This document shows, piece after piece, positions 6,820 to 15,641 of a DNA stretch of 64,000 nt. The position numbers and the translations under genes were made by a program. The notes under the pieces were generated by a model. That model was given only the letters and a program-made list of their open reading frames with translations. It ran no database searches and was not told the DNA's origin. Position 1 is the stretch's first letter, and every line of letters begins with the position of its first letter. The stretch is taken from positions 62,001 through 126,000 of the forward strand of contig NZ_BSTQ01000003.1 of the NCBI RefSeq assembly GCF_030269605.1, read 5' to 3'. Origin of the DNA: Lentzea sp. NBRC 105346. Lineage in GTDB: Bacteria > Actinomycetota > Actinomycetes > Mycobacteriales > Pseudonocardiaceae.

Positions 6820-7983
6820 GTGGCCGAGAATCGAGGGGTGAGCTACGACCTGGCGGCGATACGCGAACACTTTCCCGCACTCGACGAGGGTGCATCTCAT
6901 TTCGACGGCCCCGGCGGTTCCCAGACACCCGACGTCGTTGCCGAGGCGATGGCAGCCACGCTGACTTCCGCGGTCTCCAACCGCGGCAGTGTCACGAAGG
7001 CCGAACAACGCGCGGAAGAGATCGTGCACACGGCCAGACGCACAATGACCGATTTCCTCAACGCCGAGACGGTCGTATTCGGCCGCAGCATGACCCAGCT
7101 GACCTACGACTTCGCCCGCACTCTGGCCAAGACCTGGCACCCCGGCGACGAGGTCATCGTCACGAGACTCGACCATGACGCCAACATCCGCCCCTGGGTT
7201 CAGGCGGCCGAAGCCAACGGTGTCACGGTCCGCTGGGCCCCGTTCGACCCGGAAACCGGCGAACTCCACCCGAACCACATCACGAATCTGCTGACCAACC
7301 GCACGAAACTGGTGGCGGTCACGGCAGCGTCCAACCTCCTTGGCACCAAGCCCGACATTCCCGCGATCACGGAAGCGGCACACCAGGCCGGCGTCAAGGT
7401 CTACGTGGACGGCGTCCACCTCACGCCACACACCGCCATCGATGTCCAGGCGCTCAACGCCGACTTCTACGTCTGCTCCCCCTACAAGTTCTGCGGCCCG
7501 CACATGGGCGTCTTGGCAGCCGCGAAACACGAACTGGAGCAGCTGAACCCGGACAAACTCCTGCCGAGCACCAACGAGGTCCCCGAGCGCTTCGAACTGG
7601 GCACCCTGCCGTACGAGCTCCTGGCCGGCACCACGGCAGCGGTGAGGTTCCTCGAAACCCTGGGCATGGACAACATCGAAGCCCACGAGAACAAGCTGAA
7701 AGCCCGCCTGCGCAACGGCCTCAACCAAACAGAGAAGGTCAAGATCTACAGCCCGGAGCACAGCACCCCGACGGTCCTGTTCACGGTCAACAACCTTGAA
7801 CCTCAAGCGGTGTACCGAAAACTGGCCGAGCACAACATCAACGCCCCGGCAGGCAACTTCTACGCGATCGAATGCTCACGCTGGCTGGGCCTGGGCGACC
7901 AGGGAGCGGTCCGGGCAGGCATCGCCCCCTACACCAGCGAGTCCGATGTGGACCGTCTGCTCGACGTCATAGCAGGCCTGTGA
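6820..7983 (+). CDS. Cysteine desulfurase-like aminotransferase class V
   Basis: 387 residues, PLP-dependent fold type I. The motif FYVCSPYKFCGPHMGVL holds the probable Schiff-base lysine. VYVDGVHLTPHTAID supplies the PLP-binding Asp and neighbouring His, and HFDGPGGSQTP is the N-terminal substrate/PLP loop. It resembles the SufS/NifS-like VC1184 subgroup, which is annotated as cysteine desulfurase-like but mostly lacks proof of desulfurase activity; no Fe-S cluster genes are nearby. The GTG at 6820 has GGAG nine bases upstream; GTG 6838 is the alternative. The 3' end overlaps the convergent membrane gene by 17 bp. Confidence 0.78.
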   Translation: MAENRGVSYDLAAIREHFPALDEGASHFDGPGGSQTPDVVAEAMAATLTSAVSNRGSVTKAEQRAEEIVHTARRTMTDFLNAETVVFGRSMTQLTYDFARTLAKTWHPGDEVIVTRLDHDANIRPWVQAAEANGVTVRWAPFDPETGELHPNHITNLLTNRTKLVAVTAASNLLGTKPDIPAITEAAHQAGVKVYVDGVHLTPHTAIDVQALNADFYVCSPYKFCGPHMGVLAAAKHELEQLNPDKLLPSTNEVPERFELGTLPYELLAGTTAAVRFLETLGMDNIEAHENKLKARLRNGLNQTEKVKIYSPEHSTPTVLFTVNNLEPQAVYRKLAEHNINAPAGNFYAIECSRWLGLGDQGAVRAGIAPYTSESDVDRLLDVIAGL

Positions 7984-9532
7984 CCAGATACAGCACCACG
8001 ATCAACGGCACCAGCCCGAGCGACCGGCTGACGGGCGCGCGGAAGCCGGCGATCGATCCGCGCGCCCGCAACCACATCAACGAGCCACCGAGCCCGGGAA
8101 CGTCCGGCACGGTGATCAGATCGCCGTGCGGGCCGAACGCCAGCACGAGCCGGCGTCCGTCGCGCCGCACACCGTGCAGTTGCGTCCAAGGCACGTGATA
8201 GACGAACAACCCGGCGTGCACGGTCAAAGCGGTGTGCGACAGGCGCAACGGCCGCAGCCGGTACCACGCGCCGACGAGGCACTGCGCCCCGAGCAACAGT
8301 ACGAAACCGGACACGCCGGACCGCACGGCGATCAACAGCCCCACCGCCAAGGCCAGTAGCAGCAAGCCCTCCCACCGCGCGGGAGAACGCACCGAGACCG
8401 GCAGCGAGACCGGTGAACCGGCGGACACGGGCGTACCCGGAAGCGCACGGTCGAACCGGCCGCGCACGGGTCGCAGCACGGCGGACATCAGGATCTCGTC
8501 GCCGACCAGGACCGCGACGCGTCCGCCGTGGTTCAGCTCCCCCGCCACGGTCACCTCGGGCAGGTCGGGCGGAGGCGGCGGGGACTCCTCGCCGCGCCAC
8601 ACCCGGCCGAAGTGCGCGGCGTCGGTGAACGGCGGCGGCGCGACCGGCACGTCGGCGTCGACGCGCAGCAGCGCCAGCGGCCGGCCGTCCGGTGATCGCA
8701 GCAGGATCCGGTGCACGCCAACGGCTTCCACGCACAGGCGCACGGACGGCAGCGGACGGCCCCACAGCGCCCGTCGCTGCCACGCGCGCAGCAGGAAGAG
8801 GAACACCAAGAGGTACAAGGCGAAACCGAGCGTCAGCCGCCAGGTCACGTCCTCGGGTTCGGCGACGAGCCGCACCCACGGTCCGTCGACGAGCACCGGC
8901 ACGCGGTCGCCGACGGCGTACTGCTCGAGCGGATCGACCATGATCCGGTTGCCACCGGGCAGCTCCAGCGTCACGTCGACGCCTTGCACCGCAACGACTT
9001 GCGCGTCCATCCGCGACGCCACCCGCAGGTGTTCGTCGACCTCTGCCGAAGCGCCGTCGTAGGACAGGAACGCCAACGCGCCGAGCACCGCGAACAACAC
9101 GACCAGCACCGGCGACAGGCCCCACGACACCGGCGACGACAGCCCCACGAGCCGGCCGCCGGCGATGTGCCGTTGCTCGGCCCGCGCGCGCATGATCCAG
9201 ACGGCTACGAGAAAGCAGACGACCCCGTACGCGCCGAACGCGACGTTCGCCGCGACCACGTCGTCGAACAACAGGTCCAGGACCGCGAAACCCGCGGCCG
9301 CCAGGCAGCCGGCCACGGGCTGGCCGACCAGCAGCAGCACCGGCGCCGCCAGCAGGAGCACGACGGCGAAGGCGAACGAGACGTCCGGGTCGCACGGCGT
9401 CGCGACCGTGCACCCGCCGGCCTCCGCGCCGAGCGCGATCGCCAACGCGGCCGCCCACCCCAGCAGCAGGACCCCTCTGGGGATCCACCAGGGCACGGCG
9501 GCGGCCACCCAGCGCTCGACGTCCACGGGCAC
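7967..9532 (-). CDS. Polytopic membrane protein of unknown function
   Basis: 521 residues. It has an N-terminal block of about five membrane helices (residues 15-165). An extracytoplasmic or soluble part around 170-215 reads VVAVQGVDVTLELPGGNRIMVDPLEQYAVGDRVPVLVD and resembles a small beta barrel. A helix at 232-250, a middle soluble part and a late hydrophobic block (395-440) follow. The last part, LSHTALTVHAGLFVYHVPWTQLHGVRRDGRRLVLAF, looks like a PH-like domain. No catalytic motif is seen. It is convergent with the desulfurase-like gene (17 bp overlap). The family is not recognised. Confidence 0.6.
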   Translation of the reverse strand: MPVDVERWVAAAVPWWIPRGVLLLGWAAALAIALGAEAGGCTVATPCDPDVSFAFAVVLLLAAPVLLLVGQPVAGCLAAAGFAVLDLLFDDVVAANVAFGAYGVVCFLVAVWIMRARAEQRHIAGGRLVGLSSPVSWGLSPVLVVLFAVLGALAFLSYDGASAEVDEHLRVASRMDAQVVAVQGVDVTLELPGGNRIMVDPLEQYAVGDRVPVLVDGPWVRLVAEPEDVTWRLTLGFALYLLVFLFLLRAWQRRALWGRPLPSVRLCVEAVGVHRILLRSPDGRPLALLRVDADVPVAPPPFTDAAHFGRVWRGEESPPPPPDLPEVTVAGELNHGGRVAVLVGDEILMSAVLRPVRGRFDRALPGTPVSAGSPVSLPVSVRSPARWEGLLLLALAVGLLIAVRSGVSGFVLLLGAQCLVGAWYRLRPLRLSHTALTVHAGLFVYHVPWTQLHGVRRDGRRLVLAFGPHGDLITVPDVPGLGGSLMWLRARGSIAGFRAPVSRSLGLVPLIVVLYLVTGLL

Positions 9533-9623
9533 CGATCATGCCACCACAGTGGACCGCATTGCTCCGAACGGGCTGGTTGTCGCTTGTCTCAACGGGTATC
9601 CGCCCTGTGACAAGGAGGTTCAC

Positions 9624-9806
9624 ATGCTGGCCATCATTGCCGCGGTCGCCTTCGGGCTCGCGCTGATCCTGGACCTGGCCGATGCGGCACTCGGAACCAT
9701 CGGCGGCGGCACGCTCGTCACTCTCGGTCTGCTGCTCCTGGCACTACACCTCGCCGGTGTCGGCGCCACCTCGCGGTCCTGGAGCTGGCGGCGTGCGCGC
9801 AGGTGA
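9624..9806 (+). CDS. Small two-TM hydrophobic protein
   Basis: 60 residues from ATG 9624, with AAGGAGG seven bases upstream, one of the best ribosome sites in the window. Two hydrophobic segments, LAIIAAVAFGLALILDLA and TLVTLGLLLLALHLAGV, are joined by ALGTIGGG, and the tail is Arg-rich. Small two-helix proteins of this type are common in actinomycetes and have no assigned function. The reading frame overlaps the start of the YihY gene by 14 bp, suggesting coupled translation. Confidence 0.65.
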   Translation: MLAIIAAVAFGLALILDLADAALGTIGGGTLVTLGLLLLALHLAGVGATSRSWSWRRARR

Positions 9807-10701
9807 ACAGGTTGACAGCCCCACCGAGCTGCCCAAGCGGACTTGGTGGGGCGTCCTCAAGCGCACGGTCAAGGAGTTCAACGACGACAACCTGACCGAC
9901 TGGGCGGCGGCGCTCACGTACTACGGCGTGCTGTCCCTGTTCCCGGGCATCGTCGTGCTGACCTCGATCCTCGGGCTGCTCGGCGAGTCCGCCACGAACG
10001 AGCTGCTGAAGTACGTCGACCAGCTCGCACCCGGCCAGGCCGGCGACCTGATCCACCAGGCGATCGAAGACCTGCAGCGGAACCAGAACGCGGCGGGTCT
10101 GGCGGCGATCATCGGCCTGGTCGTCGCGTTGTGGACCGCGTCGGGCTACCTCGGCGCGTTCGTCCGCGCGTGCAACGCCGTCTACGACGTCGAGGAGGAC
10201 CGGCCGTTCTGGAAGACCGTGCCGTTGCGGGTGGTGCTCACTCTCGGCATGGTCGTCGTGCTGTCGCTCACCATCGGCGCGCTGGTCGTCACCGGTGGCG
10301 TGGCGAACGCGGTCGGCGACGCGGTCGGGCTCGGCGACACCGTCGTGACGGTGTGGGACATCGTCAAGTGGCCGGTGATCGTGCTGCTCGTGAGCCTGGC
10401 GTTCGCGGTGCTCTACTGGGTGTCGCCGAACGTCGACCAGCCGCGGTTCCGCTGGATCACGCCGGGCAGTCTGCTCGCGATCCTGCTGTGGGCGGCGGCG
10501 ACGGCGGGTTTCGCGGTGTACGTCGCGAACTTCGCGTCGTACAACAAGACCTACGGGTCGCTCGGTGGCGTGATCGTGTTCCTCGTGTGGTTGTGGATCT
10601 CGAACATCGCGGTGCTGCTGGGCGCCGAGCTCGACGCGGAGCTGCGCAAGGCGAGCCCGGACGTGGAAAATGCTTCGCCGCAGCCAGGCCGGGACGGTTA
10701 G
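9793..10701 (+). CDS. YihY/BrkB-family inner-membrane protein
   Basis: 302 residues from GTG 9793, with GGAG eight bases upstream. The conserved family features are present: WAAALTYYGVLSLFPGIVVL in the first helix, ALWTASGYLGAFVRACNAVYDVEEDRPFWK in the middle, and YGSLGGVIVFLVWLWISNIAVLLGAELDAEL at the end. Six membrane helices are expected. The family was once called ribonuclease BN by mistake; its real role is unsettled. The gene lies in a tight rightward run with the small two-TM gene before it and an acetyltransferase 11 bp after it. Confidence 0.88.
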   Translation: MRAGEQVDSPTELPKRTWWGVLKRTVKEFNDDNLTDWAAALTYYGVLSLFPGIVVLTSILGLLGESATNELLKYVDQLAPGQAGDLIHQAIEDLQRNQNAAGLAAIIGLVVALWTASGYLGAFVRACNAVYDVEEDRPFWKTVPLRVVLTLGMVVVLSLTIGALVVTGGVANAVGDAVGLGDTVVTVWDIVKWPVIVLLVSLAFAVLYWVSPNVDQPRFRWITPGSLLAILLWAAATAGFAVYVANFASYNKTYGSLGGVIVFLVWLWISNIAVLLGAELDAELRKASPDVENASPQPGRDG

Positions 10702-10712
10702 CGTCGTCGTTC

Positions 10713-11468
10713 GTGTTCGAAACCCTCGAAGCGTTCTACGACGCGGTGCCGCGGTCCAGTGCCAACGTTGAGGAGCACGGTTCGCTTGTGCTCTTCGTGC
10801 AGAAGCACGAGGGCGGCTATCCGTTCTACGCGCGCCCGGCCCGTCCGGCACAGGGCGAGCCGACGGTGTCCGACGTCCAGGCGATGCGGGCGCGGCAACG
10901 TGAGCTCGGCATCCCGGAGGCGTTCGAGTGGGTGCACGAGACGACGCCGGGGCTGCTCCAGGTCGCCGAGGAGGCGGGCCTGAGCGTGCTGCGCGCGCCG
11001 TTGCTCGTGCTCGATCCCGACCTGCTGCCCGCGCCGGACCCGCGGGTGCGGTTGCTCGACGGCGACATACCGGAGGAGTTCGGTGTCATCGCCCGGCTCG
11101 CGTTCTCGGTGCCGGGTACGGACAAGGGCGAGCTGGGCACGGCCGAGCGGGACGCGGCGCTGACCGGCACGCCGCCGGCACCGAGCGGCAACCGGCACGC
11201 CGTCGCCGAACTGCCCGGTCACGGGATCGTGGCGGTCGGCACCGCGCAACGCGCCGATGACGTGGTGGAGGTCGCCGGGGTGGGCACGTTGCCGTTCGCG
11301 CGCCGCCAGGGCCTCGGTGCCGGCGTCACCACCGCGCTGTCGCGTGACGCGTTGGACCGTGGCGCGAAGATCGTGTTCATCTCCGCGGGCAGCGAGACCA
11401 TCGCCAGGGTCTACGAAAAGGCCGGCTTCCGCCGCGTCGGCACCGCGTGCATCGCGGAGCCCGCCTAG
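10713..11468 (+). CDS. GNAT-family N-acetyltransferase
   Basis: 251 residues from GTG 10713. The acetyl-CoA site is clear in the C-terminal half: [29 protein letters not shown] corresponds to motif A (R-x-x-G-x-G/A) and is followed by [17 protein letters not shown], motif B. The N-terminal half (residues 1-115) is a degenerate second domain without the motif, as in many actinomycete two-domain GNATs. The acceptor substrate is unknown. The gene is the last of a rightward run and overlaps the convergent OsmC gene by 4 bp. Confidence 0.8.
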   Translation: MFETLEAFYDAVPRSSANVEEHGSLVLFVQKHEGGYPFYARPARPAQGEPTVSDVQAMRARQRELGIPEAFEWVHETTPGLLQVAEEAGLSVLRAPLLVLDPDLLPAPDPRVRLLDGDIPEEFGVIARLAFSVPGTDKGELGTAERDAALTGTPPAPSGNRHAVAELPGHGIVAVGTAQRADDVVEVAGVGTLPFARRQGLGAGVTTALSRDALDRGAKIVFISAGSETIARVYEKAGFRRVGTACIAEPA

Positions 11469-11887
11469 GTCAGGGTCGAGTCGACGATGATCTCGGCGGT
11501 CAGGGTCTTGTGGACCGGGCACTTGTCGGCGATGCGCATCAGATCTGCGCGCTGCTCGTCGGTCAGATCGCCGGTGAGCGTGATGGACCTGCGGATGCGG
11601 GTCACGTAACCGCTGGTGGACATGCAGTCCTCGCAGTCCTGGGCGTGCACGCGGTCGTGGTCGAGCACGACGTCGACGGACTCCAGCGGGTAGCCGCGAC
11701 GCTCGGCGTAGAGCCGCAGCGTCATGGACGTGCACGTCCCAAGTGCGGCGAGAAGCAGGTCGTACGGTGTCGGACCGAGGTCGTTGCCGCCGAAGTCCGC
11801 CGGCTCGTCGGCGGTGAACTCGTGCCCGCTCGCGGTGACCGAGGTGGTGAACACCTCGGGCCCCGAGCCCCTCACGTAGGTCGTCAT
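11465..11887 (-). CDS. OsmC-family peroxiredoxin-like protein
   Basis: 140 residues, the normal length. The redox pair is present: Cys52 in [20 protein letters not shown] and Cys123 in [11 protein letters not shown], the two conserved OsmC/Ohr cysteines. [17 protein letters not shown] is the family's N-terminal signature. OsmC proteins detoxify organic hydroperoxides in the cytosol. An additional CEDC pair (residues 85 and 88) is not part of the active site and may bind metal or form a disulfide. The gene stands alone on this strand. Confidence 0.88.
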   Translation of the reverse strand: MTTYVRGSGPEVFTTSVTASGHEFTADEPADFGGNDLGPTPYDLLLAALGTCTSMTLRLYAERRGYPLESVDVVLDHDRVHAQDCEDCMSTSGYVTRIRRSITLTGDLTDEQRADLMRIADKCPVHKTLTAEIIVDSTLT

Positions 11888-11926
11888 GCCACCAGATAAG
11901 GCGGCCGGAAGGGGCGGGGCAACTCC

Positions 11927-12202
11927 TCAGACGGCCCAGTCACTCGAGTGGAGCTCGCCGCTGCGCGGCATCGGGACCCGGAACAGGCAGCCGACGCACG
12001 GCATGCCGGAGGGCTGGGTGAGGAGCTCGGCCTCGCCACGGTGGATGAGCTCGCCGCAGTACGCGGTGAGCGCGAGCGGCGGCCGGCCGTCCTCGGGCAT
12101 GGGGACGAGGTGGCAGGTGCGCTGGCTCTCGCCGACTATGCCTGCGCGCTTGCGGACGAGCAGCACCGGCAGGCGTGCGTCGGTTCGTTCCTGCGTGCTC
12201 AT
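11927..12202 (-). CDS. Small Cys-containing protein, unknown
   Basis: 91 residues from ATG 12202, with GAGGTGAG just upstream; a longer start at 12232 is less likely because it would override the coupled start. The protein has a TCHLVP segment, then YCGELIHRGEAELL, then MPCVGCLFRVP, giving four cysteines that could make a small zinc site. The ATG overlaps the stop of the tiny upstream gene by four bases (ATGA). It follows an XRE-TPR regulator on the same strand. I do not recognise the family. Confidence 0.6.
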   Translation of the reverse strand: MSTQERTDARLPVLLVRKRAGIVGESQRTCHLVPMPEDGRPPLALTAYCGELIHRGEAELLTQPSGMPCVGCLFRVPMPRSGELHSSDWAV

Positions 12203-12375
12203 GCGCTCACCTCGGCGTCGTCGACCACGCACACCACGGCGTGCGGGGTCGCGTAGAACTGCAGCCGAAACGGGCCACAGTTCTGCTGGGCAACGGCCGC
12301 GCAGAACTCCCCCGAGGCCCCCTGTTTCGATTCAGGGAGCTCGGTCCGCGGCGTGCGGTCGGCTAGGTCGATCAC
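12199..12375 (-). CDS. 58-residue protein of unknown function
   Basis: A reading frame from GTG 12375 (VIDLADRTPRTELPES) to a TGA at 12199-12201 that overlaps the next ATG. It encodes 58 residues, including GEFCAAVAQQNCGPFRLQFYATPHAVVCVVDDAEVSA with three cysteines. The ATGA overlap with the 91-residue gene and the location 83 bp after the XRE-TPR stop argue that it is real. No strong ribosome site is seen before the GTG, so the exact start is open. The family is not recognised. Confidence 0.5.
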   Translation of the reverse strand: MIDLADRTPRTELPESKQGASGEFCAAVAQQNCGPFRLQFYATPHAVVCVVDDAEVSA

Positions 12376-12435
12376 AGGTAGATCGTGAGGCGTGCACGCG
12401 AAAACCGGGAGGGTTCAATACGATTTACGGGTCGG

Positions 12436-12454
12436 GTATGCGGAATCCGCATAC
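12436..12454. promoter_or_regulatory. GTATGCGGA inverted repeat, candidate XRE operator
   Basis: GTATGCGGA (12436-12444) and TCCGCATAC (12446-12454) are perfect 9-bp arms around one base. The site begins five bases after the stop of the XRE-TPR gene and 60 bp before the two small genes. It has no T-run, so it fits an operator for the small genes better than a terminator. Confidence 0.5.
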
Positions 12455-12458
12455 ACCC

Positions 12459-13805
12459 CTACCGCATCTGGGTGACGGTCTCAGTGAGCTCGTTGATGCC
12501 TGAACTACCTGCCCACGGCTCCAGCCTGCTCAGCTCGGCCAGGATCAGCCCCGAGCCGGTCGAGCGTGCCAGGTCGAGCGCCGCGTAGCCGCACTCGGCG
12601 GCCTGCTCGACGTCTCCGTTGGCGGCGTGCGCGAAGGCGAGCTTCGCCGTGTGCACGCCCTGTTCCCACGGGCAGATCTGGCCCCAGCGTTGCGCCACGT
12701 CCTCGTACTCGACGATGGCCTGGCGGTTCGCGCCGAGCTCGATCCAGCACGCGGCCCGTTGCATCGCGACGTGGTGCTCGGTGAAGCAGTAGCCGATCCA
12801 GTACTCGTCCGACGGCGGCCGTTCCGCGGTGAGCACCATCTGGGCGGCCAGGTCGAGCCGGGACATGCACGAGTCGTGGCCCGCACGCGCGAGGCCACGA
12901 GCTTCCTGGCGCAACGCCATCGCACGCACCATGACGCTCGCGCCCGTCTCACGTTGCGCGGCGCGGGCGAGGCCGATGACGCGGTCGTCGTCCCCGTCGA
13001 CCTCGGCGAGCTGAGCCATCCGCACGTAGCAGTAGGCGACGACGTCGCGGTCGTCGGCGGCCTGACCCTGTTCGAGCGCGCGGCTCGTCCACTGGCAGGC
13101 GCCGCGCATGTCGCCGATCTCCTCGTGCAGCCAGCCGTAGAACTCGGCGTACATCGCGCCCACACCGAGCAGCCTGCGACGCAGCTCACCGCGGGCCGAC
13201 CGGCGCAGCACTTCGATGAAGTCGTACATCGAGCGCACCGCCGGCATGAGCGCGCCGGTGCCGCGGAAGTTGTGCGCGTCGTTCACGATGCGGCGCAGCA
13301 CCAGCAGCTGCGACACCGCGTCGTCGGTGATGCCGCCGCCGCTGGGCGACGCGCTGCCGAACACCGCGGAGGCGCACAGCGCCATCAGCGCCTTGCCCTC
13401 CATGCCGACGACCAGGTCTTTCGCCACGTTGTCGAGGCCGGCGAACTCGGGGACGCCACCCGCGAGCCGGCGGGCTTCGCCGGTGCGCATCGGCAGCGTG
13501 CGGTCGGTGAGCCCCAGCAGGTGGGCGGGGATGCCGAGGAGCCGTTGCAACGTCCGCAGCACGCGCATGTCGTAGGCGATGTTGCTGCCGGACTCGAGCC
13601 GGGAGATGGCGGACTGCGAGAAACCGGCCAGCGTGCCCAGCTCGTCCTGCCGCAGGCCGTGGGCCTTGCGGGCGATCGCGACGACGGCGCCCGGCGACTC
13701 GGCCGCGACGGCCTCCCTGATCTCCCTGGACTCCCAGATCGCGGGCGGCAGCATGGGCAGCGGGCCGTCCGGCACCACGACGGCGTTCTTCGCTGGTGTG
13801 CTCAC
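12459..13805 (-). CDS. XRE-family regulator with C-terminal TPR-like domain
   Basis: 448 residues. The helix-turn-helix lies at about residues 38-95 (VVAIARKAHGLRQDELGTLAGFSQSAISRLESG, then LLGIPAHLLGL). The rest is all-helical with TPR-like repeats (for example RGACQWTSRALEQGQAADDRDVVAYCYVRMAQLAEV), a layout common in actinomycete regulators that may sense peptides or small molecules. Two tiny genes follow on the same strand with a palindrome between, as if a regulator and its targets. A damage-type promoter for the divergent strand begins 87 bp upstream. Confidence 0.85.
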   Translation of the reverse strand: MSTPAKNAVVVPDGPLPMLPPAIWESREIREAVAAESPGAVVAIARKAHGLRQDELGTLAGFSQSAISRLESGSNIAYDMRVLRTLQRLLGIPAHLLGLTDRTLPMRTGEARRLAGGVPEFAGLDNVAKDLVVGMEGKALMALCASAVFGSASPSGGGITDDAVSQLLVLRRIVNDAHNFRGTGALMPAVRSMYDFIEVLRRSARGELRRRLLGVGAMYAEFYGWLHEEIGDMRGACQWTSRALEQGQAADDRDVVAYCYVRMAQLAEVDGDDDRVIGLARAAQRETGASVMVRAMALRQEARGLARAGHDSCMSRLDLAAQMVLTAERPPSDEYWIGYCFTEHHVAMQRAACWIELGANRQAIVEYEDVAQRWGQICPWEQGVHTAKLAFAHAANGDVEQAAECGYAALDLARSTGSGLILAELSRLEPWAGSSGINELTETVTQMR

Positions 13806-13891
13806 TCGCTCCGCCTCCCGGTTGCGGGTCTCCAGTCGATCATGCCTCGTTCGAGTGACACGCGCCCTCCAACCCGACCGAGGCCGATTTT

Positions 13892-13914
13892 TTGTCAGAC
13901 CCCCTCCCTAGCGT
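13892..13914 (+). promoter_or_regulatory. RecA-independent DNA-damage-type promoter (PafBC-like)
   Basis: TTGTCAGAC (13892-13900), eight bases, then TAGCGT (13909-13914). This matches the published consensus TTGTCRGTG-N8-TANNNT of RecA-independent damage promoters controlled by PafBC in actinobacteria, including the unusual 11-bp gap, with two mismatches in the GTG part. The same arrangement is found before uvrB at 48738-48760. Downstream is GGAAGGAG (13935-13942), then ATG 13950 opening a frame that does not look coding, then the EI24-like gene. Confidence 0.6.
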
Positions 13915-14001
13915 GGTTCACGAATCCCCGAACCGGAAGGAGCGAACGGATGGACTGCCGTTCTGGATCGACGAGTGGCGCGTCACGGCTATGCTCCGGC
14001 G

Positions 14002-14784
14002 GTGATCAAGGCGCTCCGCGACTTCGGCTCCGGTGTAGGTCTGCTGCTGCAGGGCTTCCGACTGGTCTTCAGCTCGCCGAAGCGAGTCCTGGTCGGCGCG
14101 CTGCCCGCGTTCATCACCGCGCTGCTGATGATCGGCGGCTTCGTGTGGCTCGCCTATCACATCGACGACATCGCCACCTGGGCGACGGGCTTCGCGTCCT
14201 CGTGGAACTCGGGCCTGCGCCGAACACTTGAAGTGGCCATCGGCATCGTGATCGTGGCCCTGTCGGTCGGCCTGGGCGTCCTGCTGTTCACGGCGGTCAG
14301 CCTGGTCATCGGTGGCCCGTTCTACGAGTACATCGCCGAGCAGGTGGAGGACGAACTCGGTGGCGTGCCCGAGGCGGAGCAGGCGAACTGGTGGCGGTGC
14401 TTTGTCATCGGCATCCGAGACGCCGTTCTGCTCATCACCGTCTCCGTGCTGTTCGCGATCCCCTTGTTCGCCGCGGGCTTCGTGCCGTTCGTAGGCCAGA
14501 CGGTCGTGCCGGTCATCGCGGTGTGCATCAACGCGTACCTCTTGGGCATCGAGCTGACGGGCATCCCCTTCACCCGCCGTGGCCGATCCCTGAAGGAGCG
14601 CAGGCGCACCCTGGCCACGCGCCGGGCAATGGTCCTCGGCTTCGCGGTGCCGACGTACCTCCTGTGCCTGATCCCGCTGGCGGCCCTCGTGGTCATCCCG
14701 GCGGCGATGGCGGGCGGCACGGTCCTGTCCCACCGCCTGATCACCGCCCCAGCGCAGCATCCTCCGTCGCCTTACCGCCCGTAA
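14002..14784 (+). CDS. EI24/CysZ-like multi-pass membrane protein
   Basis: 260 residues from GTG 14002 (VIKALRDFGSGVGLLLQGFRLVFSSPKRVLV); GTG 13975 is an alternative, and neither has a close ribosome site. Membrane helices lie near residues 33-55, 80-115, 145-175 and 210-240. The pattern GGPFYEYIAEQVEDEL and a late AYLLGIELTGIPFTRRGRSLKERRRTL are typical of the EI24 domain (CysZ relatives; sulfate permease in some bacteria, unknown in most). A damage-type promoter lies 90-110 bp upstream. The last residues (about 249-260) are encoded by the first copy of the 220-bp repeat. Confidence 0.75.
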   Translation: MIKALRDFGSGVGLLLQGFRLVFSSPKRVLVGALPAFITALLMIGGFVWLAYHIDDIATWATGFASSWNSGLRRTLEVAIGIVIVALSVGLGVLLFTAVSLVIGGPFYEYIAEQVEDELGGVPEAEQANWWRCFVIGIRDAVLLITVSVLFAIPLFAAGFVPFVGQTVVPVIAVCINAYLLGIELTGIPFTRRGRSLKERRRTLATRRAMVLGFAVPTYLLCLIPLAALVVIPAAMAGGTVLSHRLITAPAQHPPSPYRP

Positions 14785-15420
14785 GGCCGCACCGGCCTCC
14801 GGACTGTTCAGGTCGCCCCGGCGGACCAAACCAGCCGCCCAACCCGTGTATCGCCTCCGCTACCAAGCGGCCACGGCCAGCGCGCCGCCGACCCCACAAG
14901 CCATCCCGCGGGCACCGCCACACCGGCATCGCCACCCCGCACGGCACCATCAAGCCCGGCCCACAGCGCAGCACCCTCCGTCGCCCACCGCATAAGGCCG
15001 CACCCGCCCCCGGACTGTCCAGGTCGCCCCGGCCGACCAAACCAGCCGCCCACAACCACGTCCCACCCAACCCGTGTATCGCCTCACGCCCCCAAGCAGC
15101 CACAGCCAGCGCGCCGCCGACCCCACAAGCCATCCCGCGGGCACCGCCACACCGATATCGCCACCCCGCACGGCACCATCAAGCCCGGCCCACAGCGCAG
15201 CACCCTCCGTCGCCCTACGACCCGAAGGCCGCACCCGCCCCCGGACTGTCCAGGTTGCCCCGGCGGACCAAACCAGCCGTGCACAACCAACCCGTGTATC
15301 GCCTCGCGCCCCAAAGCGGCCACGGCCAGCGCGCCGCCGACCCCACAAGCCATCCCGCGGGCACCGCCCCACCGGCATCGCCACCCCGCACGGCACCGTC
15401 ACGCCCGGCCCGCAACGCAG
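14753..15420. repeat. Three degenerate tandem repeats of about 220 bp
   Basis: The landmark GCAGCAYCCTCCGTCGCC recurs, with its CCTCCG at 14761, 14975 and 15204. The periods are therefore 214 and 229 bp. Inside each copy the order is the same: GGACTGTYCAGGTYGCCCC, then GACCAAACCAGCCG, then CCCGTGTATCGCCTC, then AGCGCGCCGCCGACCCCAC, then AAGCCATCCCGCGGGCACC, then a CACCCCGCACGGCACC end. The first copy starts inside the EI24-like gene. The periods are not multiples of three, so the long frames seen on the minus strand are not conserved between copies. The plus strand is strikingly C-rich. No gene is supported between 14785 and 15641; 15421-15641 is C-rich with no further repeat recognised. Confidence 0.8.
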
Positions 15421-15641
15421 CCCGCCCACAACCATGCCCCACAAGGCGAACACGGCCGCGCCCCTACCCCGCGGCCCCCTCACACCTGCGCGGCGGCTCA
15501 ACCGGCGGCCCAATCCCTGCAAACCCCCGACAATCCGCACCCAACCAGCCGACCACCCAACCTCCGTTCCGAACCGCGAACTCCCCGATACCGACCCGCG
15601 CACTGGCCAACACCAGCACGCAGGCCGGCCCGAGGAAAGCC

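Noticed and set aside
6748-7833. 361-residue minus-strand frame opposite the desulfurase-like gene
   Set aside because: A shadow of a clear PLP enzyme on the other strand.
13950-14231. Frame from ATG 13950 with a strong GGAAGGAG site
   Set aside because: After about ten codons it overlaps the EI24-like gene in another frame and its composition is not protein-like. Kept only as part of a finding.
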